A stretch of 64,000 nt of DNA from assembly GCA_035308165.1 (NCBI GenBank), contig DATGHC010000021.1, forward strand, positions 1 to 64,000. Reading direction: 5' to 3'. Position 1 is the first letter of the stretch. Each line of letters opens with the position of its first letter. The translations under genes and the position numbers were made by a program. The DNA is from DASTCZ01 sp035308165 (GTDB lineage Bacteria; Acidobacteriota; Terriglobia; Acidiferrales; UBA7541). The notes below the pieces were generated by a model. The model saw only the letters and a list, made by a program, of their open reading frames with translations. It searched no databases and had not been told where the DNA came from. Positions 58,686-64,000 of the stretch are shown here, in pieces.

Positions 58686-59915
58686 ATGAGACCCAATACA
58701 AACATCGCAATTGTCGGTGGAGGCGGACACGTCGGACTTCCACTTGGGATCATGCTGGCTGATCGCGGGATGCGGGTCACTCTGCTGGATCTGGATCAGC
58801 AAAGAGTTGATCAAATAAACTCCGGGCAGATGCCCTTCATGGAAGAAGGGGCCGGAGTGCTGCTGCGCCGCCACATTGGCAAGTCCCTTGTAGCTACTCT
58901 TGATAGCAATTGCCTTCAGCACGCTGACGTGGTGATCACCGTTGTCGGCACTCCCGTGGATAGGCACCTGAGTCCAAATCTGAATGAAGTGTACCGGATC
59001 ATGGATGACGTGATCTGCCGGATGAAGGAAGACGCGATGTTAATTTTGCGAAGCACCGTCTATCCGGGAATGACGAAACTGATTTATGATCGTATTCACG
59101 CGCTCGGCCGGAAAATCCAGCTTGCTTTTTGTCCCGAGAGAATAGCTGAGGGGCACGCCATCGAGGAGTTGGCAACCCTCCCGCAGCTCATTTCGGCTTT
59201 TGATCCCGGGGCAATGAAGGTTGCGCGCGATTTATTCCTGACTTTAGCGCCCAGCGTAATCGAACTGCAACCCATTGAAGCCGAGCTCGCAAAATTGTTC
59301 TCAAACAGTTGGCGGTATTTGAATTTTGCAATTTCAAATCAATTCTATACGCTGGCGCAAAGCTATGACCTGGACTTTTACCGCATTCATGACGCTGTTA
59401 CGCGCGACTATCCCCGCATGAAAAGTTTTGCCCGTCCGGGCTTCGCCGCGGGACCCTGTTTGTTAAAGGACACGCTCCATCTGGGGGCCTTTGCGAAGAA
59501 CAATTTCTTTCTGGGCCACGCGGCCATGCTGATCAACGAGGGCCTTCCGAATTTCATCGTAGAACAGCTCCGGCGCTCCGGTTTATCCTCGCGGCGCATT
59601 TCCATCCTGGGGATGGCATTCAAAGCCGACTCCGACGATTATCGCGAGAGCCTTTCCTACAAACTCCGAAACCTGTTGAAACTGGAGGCCAGCGAAGTTC
59701 TTTGCACCGACCCTTACGTGCCCGACCCGACGCTGGTGCCGCTGGATCAAGCCATCCAGAACTCCGATGTGGTCATTTTGGGTGCGCCCCACACCGTGTA
59801 CCGTGACCTGGAGATCTCGCCGGACAAGGTCGTGATGGACATCTGGAACTTTTGGAAAACCGAAAGCGCCCGCAAAGTGGAATCGTTATATGCCACACCG
59901 GCCCCGGTCGCATAA
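58686..59915 (+). CDS. Nucleotide-sugar dehydrogenase (UDP-ManNAc/UDP-Glc DH family)
   Basis: The 409-residue enzyme oxidises a UDP-sugar at C6 to the uronic acid with 2 NAD+. The Rossmann start is IAIVGGGGHVGLPLGIMLAD; further family parts are VVGTPVDRHLSPNL, LILRSTVYPGM, FCPERIAEGHAIEEL and the active-site region AGPCLLKDTLHL, where Cys is the nucleophile. The C-terminal UDP-binding part is ILGMAFKADSDDYRESLSYK. WecC-like members oxidise UDP-N-acetyl-mannosamine; the exact sugar cannot be told here. It lies 7 bp before the SDR gene on the same strand. Confidence 0.88.
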   Translation: MRPNTNIAIVGGGGHVGLPLGIMLADRGMRVTLLDLDQQRVDQINSGQMPFMEEGAGVLLRRHIGKSLVATLDSNCLQHADVVITVVGTPVDRHLSPNLNEVYRIMDDVICRMKEDAMLILRSTVYPGMTKLIYDRIHALGRKIQLAFCPERIAEGHAIEELATLPQLISAFDPGAMKVARDLFLTLAPSVIELQPIEAELAKLFSNSWRYLNFAISNQFYTLAQSYDLDFYRIHDAVTRDYPRMKSFARPGFAAGPCLLKDTLHLGAFAKNNFFLGHAAMLINEGLPNFIVEQLRRSGLSSRRISILGMAFKADSDDYRESLSYKLRNLLKLEASEVLCTDPYVPDPTLVPLDQAIQNSDVVILGAPHTVYRDLEISPDKVVMDIWNFWKTESARKVESLYATPAPVA

Positions 59916-59922
59916 CTAATCC

Positions 59923-60945
59923 ATGAAAATACTGGTGACAGGCGCCGCCGGCTTTATCGCTGGCTACTTGATTTCCGAGTTGCTGGGTTCCGGATATGAA
60001 GTCACCGGTCTGGACAATTTCAGCAAGTACGGAAGGGTTGAAAAATCTTACGACTCCAATCCGCGATACCGGCTTGTGGAAGGTGATGCAAAAGACGTCG
60101 AATTATTGAAGGCGCTTCTAAAAGATTGCGATCATTTCGTGGCTGGGGCGGCCATGATCGGCGGCATCTCCTATTTTCACGCATTCGCTTACGACCTCCT
60201 GGCCGAAAATGAACGCATCACGGCAGCCGCCTTCGACGCCGCCATTCATGCCCATCGGCATTCCCGTCTAATGAAAATTACAGTCCTTTCTTCAAGCATG
60301 GTGTTTGAGAGCGCCACCGAATTCCCAACCCCCGAGGAGGCAGTCCGCCGCTCTCCGCCTCCTCTCTCCACTTACGGGTTTCAAAAACTTGCGACGGAGT
60401 ATTTTGCCAAGGGCGCGCTCGAACAATATGGCCTGCCTTACACCATTGCGCGCCCATTTAACTGCGTGGGGATTGGCGAGCGCAGGGCCATTCGAGACTC
60501 AAACATCTCCAGCGGCAATTTGCGTTTGGCGATGTCACATGTGGTGCCCGATCTGGTGCAAAAAATCCTGAGGGGCCAGGACCCTCTTCATATTCTTGGT
60601 TCGGGGTCGCAGATCCGCCATTACACCTACGGCGGCGATTTGGCCCGTGGCATTCGCCTGTGTATCGAGCACCCTTCAGCACTGAATGAGGATTTCAACC
60701 TCTCCACCCCCGTCGCTACATCCGTGATCGAGCTAAGCCGCGTAATCTGGGAAAAGATTCACAAGGGCGGCAAACCGTTCCGCTACGTCTCGGACTCTCC
60801 GTATGAATACGACGTTCAAATGCGGTCACCCAATGTCTCCAAAGCCGAGAGAGTGCTCGGGTTTCACGCGAATACTCAGTTGGCGGAAATCCTGGATGAA
60901 GTCATCCCATGGATTGCGGAACAGATTCGCACCGAGCAGATCTAA
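59923..60945 (+). CDS. NAD-dependent epimerase/dehydratase (extended SDR)
   Basis: The 340-residue extended short-chain dehydrogenase has the NAD-binding TGAAGFIAGYLISELL, then LDNFSKYG, VLSSSMVFES and the catalytic STYGFQKLATEYF (Tyr-x-x-x-Lys). YTIARPFNCVGIGERR and a typical C-terminal substrate lobe complete it. It resembles UDP-glucuronate/GlcNAc epimerases and decarboxylases, which fits the dehydrogenase immediately upstream. The exact product is not determined by sequence. The stop overlaps the next start (TAATG). Confidence 0.87.
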   Translation: MKILVTGAAGFIAGYLISELLGSGYEVTGLDNFSKYGRVEKSYDSNPRYRLVEGDAKDVELLKALLKDCDHFVAGAAMIGGISYFHAFAYDLLAENERITAAAFDAAIHAHRHSRLMKITVLSSSMVFESATEFPTPEEAVRRSPPPLSTYGFQKLATEYFAKGALEQYGLPYTIARPFNCVGIGERRAIRDSNISSGNLRLAMSHVVPDLVQKILRGQDPLHILGSGSQIRHYTYGGDLARGIRLCIEHPSALNEDFNLSTPVATSVIELSRVIWEKIHKGGKPFRYVSDSPYEYDVQMRSPNVSKAERVLGFHANTQLAEILDEVIPWIAEQIRTEQI

Positions 60946-61685
60946 TGACGCCCCCCCTCCACATCGTGATCCCTGTGTACAATGAGGGCGCGAATTTCCC
61001 CCAGCTTCGATCCGCTCTCATTAGTGCAATTCACTCTCCCTTCGAGGTTTTCGTCATCTATGACTTCGACGAGGACAATACGATTCCTGTAGTCCAAAGA
61101 GTGATCAGCGAGGGCGACCGCCGATTCCATTTGGTCAAGAATTCCGTCCGGCGCGGCGTTGTCGGCGCGATCCTGACCGGATTCCGGGCCGTGGAACGCG
61201 GGCCGGTTCTCGTAGTTATGGGGGATCTTTCCGACGATCTTAATATTGTCGATCAAATGGCCGACTTATACCGCCAGGGGTTTCATCTGGTGTCGCCCAG
61301 CCGGTACATGCCGGGCGGACGGATGGTGGGAGGCCCGTTCCTGAAGCGAAATCTTTCCAGATGGGCCGGCATCACTTTGCATTGGCTCAGGCGACTGCCG
61401 ACAAGCGACGCAACCAACGCATTCAAACTTTACGATGCTGAAATGCTCCGTTCCATGAGTATTGAGAGTCGCGGAGGATTTGAAATCAGCCTCGAAATCA
61501 CCGTCAAGGCTTTCCTCGAGGGCTACCGGATTGTGGAGCTGCCCACTACTTGGCAAGACCGCTCCCAGGGGGAATCCCGCTTCCGTCTGTGGCACTGGCT
61601 GCCGCTTTATCTGCGATGGTACTTTCATGCCTTTCGTCCACGTTCACACCAGCCAAGGCCCTTGGTGAATCCTCAGCAGAGTTAG
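60945..61685 (+). CDS. Family 2 glycosyltransferase (DPM1/polyprenyl-phosphate mannosyltransferase-like)
   Basis: From the ATG at 60945 (246 aa) the protein starts MTPPLHIVIPVYNEGANFPQ; the frame is open 12 codons further, but that would overlap the SDR gene more deeply. GT2 marks are VFVIYDFDEDNT, RRGVVGAILTGF, VVMGDLSDDLN (nucleotide-sugar and metal contacts) and GGFEISLEITVKAFLEGYR. It is like the DPMS family that makes polyprenyl-phosphate sugar donors, the kind needed by the two GT-C proteins upstream. No C-terminal membrane helix is visible. The TAATG overlap implies coupling. Confidence 0.85.
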   Translation: MTPPLHIVIPVYNEGANFPQLRSALISAIHSPFEVFVIYDFDEDNTIPVVQRVISEGDRRFHLVKNSVRRGVVGAILTGFRAVERGPVLVVMGDLSDDLNIVDQMADLYRQGFHLVSPSRYMPGGRMVGGPFLKRNLSRWAGITLHWLRRLPTSDATNAFKLYDAEMLRSMSIESRGGFEISLEITVKAFLEGYRIVELPTTWQDRSQGESRFRLWHWLPLYLRWYFHAFRPRSHQPRPLVNPQQS

Positions 61686-61736
61686 CTTTCAGTGCCCGGG
61701 CTCCTGAGTCTTTTCGACTTGGGAAATTATCATGGT

Positions 61737-62354
61737 TCAGTTTTTCAGAAGAGAAATGAAGTGCAGTTTTCGCCCAAAGATCATCGAGAACGGTGGTGGA
61801 TAAATCGGTAAATCCTTTTGTGTGGAAACCTGCTTCAGGCCGGCGTTGCTGAATAGGTCCCGCCAGCCGGCGCTCGACAGATAATTGTAGGGGAGCAGCA
61901 CACCGTGCGGCTTGTTTCCCACCCAGTCCATGAACCGCAATGTCGCGTGATCAAATGCGTCTTCCGACAGGTGGTCCTTTATGATCACGAACTCCCGGCT
62001 GACCCGGCATGCGTCCTGAATCACGGCCAGCGGGTCAGTGGTGTGGTGCAGGACGTCCACGAATAAACATGCATCGAAAGAATTCTCGGGAAACGGCAGG
62101 TGGACTCCGTCGTACGCGGTGCATGGGATCGCGCAGTCCTCACGCGGTTGCACCTCCACTCCGCTTACTTCCAGTCCGTTCACACGGGATCGCAAGATCG
62201 CATCCAGTTTTCCGTCGCCGCAACCAACATCCAACAGCCGCCAGCCGGGACGAATTAAGGCTGCAATCCGCTCCCCAAGAACTTCGATTCGCCGCCCGTG
62301 GACCAGCCGGCCGTGCGCCTTGCCAAGAAGTTTTAATCTGGGTTTAGTGGTCAT
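61737..62354 (-). CDS. SAM-dependent class I methyltransferase
   Basis: The 205-residue cytoplasmic protein has motif I LLDVGCGDGKLDAILR, the acidic loop EVSGVEVQPRED, motif II/III FDACLFVDVLHHTTDP and VSREFVIIKDH. It resembles methyltransferases found in O-antigen/polysaccharide clusters; the acceptor is unknown. It overlaps the end of the GT2 gene by 11 bp and is likely translated with it. It is convergent with the DPM1-like gene, 51 bp away. Confidence 0.83.
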   Translation of the reverse strand: MTTKPRLKLLGKAHGRLVHGRRIEVLGERIAALIRPGWRLLDVGCGDGKLDAILRSRVNGLEVSGVEVQPREDCAIPCTAYDGVHLPFPENSFDACLFVDVLHHTTDPLAVIQDACRVSREFVIIKDHLSEDAFDHATLRFMDWVGNKPHGVLLPYNYLSSAGWRDLFSNAGLKQVSTQKDLPIYPPPFSMIFGRKLHFISLLKN

Positions 62355-63978
62355 GCGGCAACTCGGTGTCGCCGATATATGTGCTTCGGCTGATGCCGAG
62401 CATGCTCAGGAAAAAAGAAGCAAAAATCACCTGCACCCCTAGGAACATCCACATGGACCAGAACAGGACCTCGCGCACGTCATACAACGGCCCAAATCCG
62501 CTCTTCGCCCATTGCAGTGTGACCCAGGCATCTCCACCCAGGCCTGCGAATAGTGCGATGGCCCCTATCAATAAACCATCCTCGAGTTGGACACGATGCA
62601 GCCACCGGCGAAGCGACACCGACCTCCGGTCAAACCGCTCCGCATAGCTGAACACTTTCGCAAAGAACCCGACCGAAATAATCTGTGCCCCCATCAATGT
62701 AAAGAACACCCCGAAAATCATAGTGTGCAAATCCAGTATGACGTGCGGGCTAATCTGCCGTGGGCCGGGCAGGAGCCAGAAGACCAGCACCAGCCCCACA
62801 AGAAACAGAAATCCGCCCGGCAACAAAAAAAGCCAGTTCGGAGCGTAAAGAAGCATGAACCTCAGATGTCTCCAGCCATCCCGGAAACTTCGCAGGTGAG
62901 GTGGTCGTCCGCGCTTGTCGGGCCATAACGCGACGGGTATCTCTGTGATTCGCGCGCCCAATTGGCCCGCCTTGATCACAAACTCCGATGCGAATTCCAT
63001 TCCCGAGCTTCGCAGATCCATCCGGTCGAACACTTCACGGGAGAAGCCGCGCATCCCGCAATGGCTGTCCCCCACCCCCGTGCGAAACAACACGTTCAGA
63101 AGGCCGGTTAGCCCGGGATTGCCAATGTACTTGTGGTGCCAGGGCATCGCGCCGCTGTGAATGCCTCCAAGAAAACGATTTCCCATCACGACATCGTTTC
63201 CTTCCCTCCACGCCCGGACAAAATCAGGTACTGCCGAGAAATCATAGCTGTCGTCCGCGTCGCCCATCACCACAAAACGCCCACGGGATGCGCGAATCCC
63301 GGCTTTCAACGCCGCGCCGTATCCGCGCTCAAATACACGCACAACCACCGCTCCACACGATTCGGCAATTTCGACAGAGCCATCCGTCGAGCCGTTGTCT
63401 GCAACAATCACCTCTCCACTCAGGCCGGCATTGCGAAATGCTTCAAGCGCTTTCCCAATACAAATTGCCAGGGAATTCGCCTCGTTCAAGCAAGGAATTA
63501 CAACAGACACTTCCGGGCCTGCTGGCGTGGTGGTTAAGGAAGTCTCGAGAGGCTGGAGCGAATTCTCGACTTGCGTGGCCAATTCGTGATCACCAATCGT
63601 GATTCCAACACACTGCGCCTCTGATGGAAAGAGACCGATTGGTCCAGTGTGCTCTGCAAGTGAATCTATGCGAACCAGCGACCTTACATACGATTGCGGA
63701 TGGAATAACCTTCGATAGGCGTACTTCCGCCGTAATTTGATTCGGTCGTTTGGGTGTGGTGCAAGGTAGGCGGCGGAAGGTGAAGGGGAAAGACGGACCG
63801 GCCCAGCCCTCAATCCCCTAAAGGGATCCTCGGCTCGTCTTTCCCCATCGGACCTCTTAGAAGGCACGCGGCGCTCCATTCTTAAGCTATTGAAAATACT
63901 GGGCATTTGGCTGGCGGGGGCGGGTAAAAACGTCCGGTCAATGCAAAATTTGCTTTCCCCAATATCGGGTGAACGCAA
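62344..63978 (-). CDS. Family 2 glycosyltransferase with C-terminal membrane domain
   Basis: The GT2 domain spans about residues 154-380: EVSVVIPCLNEANSLAIC, VIVADNGSTDGSVEIAE, RGYGAALKAGIRASRGRF, VVMGDADDSYDFS (donor metal loop) and HLRSFRDGWRHLRFM. Four membrane helices follow to the C-terminus (LFLLPGGFLFLVGLVLVFWL; MIFGVFFTLMGAQIISVGFF). This GtrB/DPMS-like layout adds sugar to a polyprenyl phosphate at the membrane. The first 150 residues (Arg/Ser/Pro-rich) do not look like the family and may not be translated; the true start is unclear, since no codon with a good ribosome site precedes residue 150. It overlaps the methyltransferase start. Confidence 0.83.
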   Translation of the reverse strand: MRSPDIGESKFCIDRTFLPAPASQMPSIFNSLRMERRVPSKRSDGERRAEDPFRGLRAGPVRLSPSPSAAYLAPHPNDRIKLRRKYAYRRLFHPQSYVRSLVRIDSLAEHTGPIGLFPSEAQCVGITIGDHELATQVENSLQPLETSLTTTPAGPEVSVVIPCLNEANSLAICIGKALEAFRNAGLSGEVIVADNGSTDGSVEIAESCGAVVVRVFERGYGAALKAGIRASRGRFVVMGDADDSYDFSAVPDFVRAWREGNDVVMGNRFLGGIHSGAMPWHHKYIGNPGLTGLLNVLFRTGVGDSHCGMRGFSREVFDRMDLRSSGMEFASEFVIKAGQLGARITEIPVALWPDKRGRPPHLRSFRDGWRHLRFMLLYAPNWLFLLPGGFLFLVGLVLVFWLLPGPRQISPHVILDLHTMIFGVFFTLMGAQIISVGFFAKVFSYAERFDRRSVSLRRWLHRVQLEDGLLIGAIALFAGLGGDAWVTLQWAKSGFGPLYDVREVLFWSMWMFLGVQVIFASFFLSMLGISRSTYIGDTELPHDH

Positions 63979-64000
63979 TCTCCACGGCTAAAACCAAGTT

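Noticed and set aside
58473..58967. Minus-strand frame of 164 codons in the gap before the sugar dehydrogenase gene
   Set aside because: It covers the hairpin and the dehydrogenase N-terminus antisense, with no motif or ribosome site.

Overview
The window looks like a chromosomal piece of an Acidobacteriota (Terriglobia-like) genome. The evidence is a run of eight large ADOP-type permeases (acidobacterial duplicated orphan permease family), an alternative complex III/caa3 oxidase operon, moderately high G+C and very compact gene packing. The lineage is inferred from gene content; no rRNA is present. No insertion sequence, prophage, integrase or CRISPR array was found.

Layout. (1) 1-21252, minus strand: eight ADOP/MacB-like permeases (the leftmost cut by the window edge), two MacB/LolD-type ATPases and, first in the direction of transcription, one HlyD/MacA-type membrane fusion protein. 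(2) 21537-27318, plus strand: aromatic amino acid supra-operon trpC-trpF-trpB-trpA-chorismate mutase-DAHP synthase-tyrA, closed by a hairpin at 27320-27350. (3) 27385-41652: mixed envelope and housekeeping genes: a FecR-domain protein with a poly-glycine tail, a small membrane protein, an Old Yellow Enzyme, a beta-lactamase-fold protein lacking its catalytic motifs, a YXWGXW-repeat protein, a LuxR-type regulator beside an HtrA-like protease, an NGP-repeat secreted protein, a VOC protein coupled to a TIGR02147-like protein, DNA polymerase I, and a membrane-anchored protein with an HNH-like motif. (4) 41821-42296: a rhodanese gene and tRNA-Asn(GTT). (5) 42364-54830, minus strand: one long respiratory operon, transcribed actC-actA-actB-actD-actE-actF-small TM protein-SCO-coxII-coxI-coxIII-coxIV, most genes overlapping by a few bases. 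(6) 55087-63978: polysaccharide/glycoconjugate genes: two polytopic GT-C-like proteins, a nucleotide-sugar dehydrogenase, an SDR epimerase/dehydratase and a DPM1-like GT2 on the plus strand, then a convergent pair (GT2 with membrane domain, SAM methyltransferase) on the minus strand.

How they work together. In the respiratory operon, alternative complex III would oxidise quinol and pass electrons through its haem c subunits, and the haem c domain fused to CoxII, to an A2-type oxidase (YS motif in CoxI); the SCO protein would load CuA. The trp/aro/tyr genes carry flux from DAHP synthesis through chorismate to prephenate and tryptophan, though trpE/G/D and most shikimate genes are not here. The permease array resembles several MacAB-like exporters sharing one fusion protein; its substrate cannot be read from sequence.

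The strongest candidates for something undescribed are the ADOP array with its two unlike ATPases, the beta-lactamase-fold pseudoenzyme, the LuxR protein with a degraded receiver next to a protease without a visible signal peptide, the HNH-like membrane-anchored protein, and a possible 16-codon leader ORF ahead of the second ATPase.
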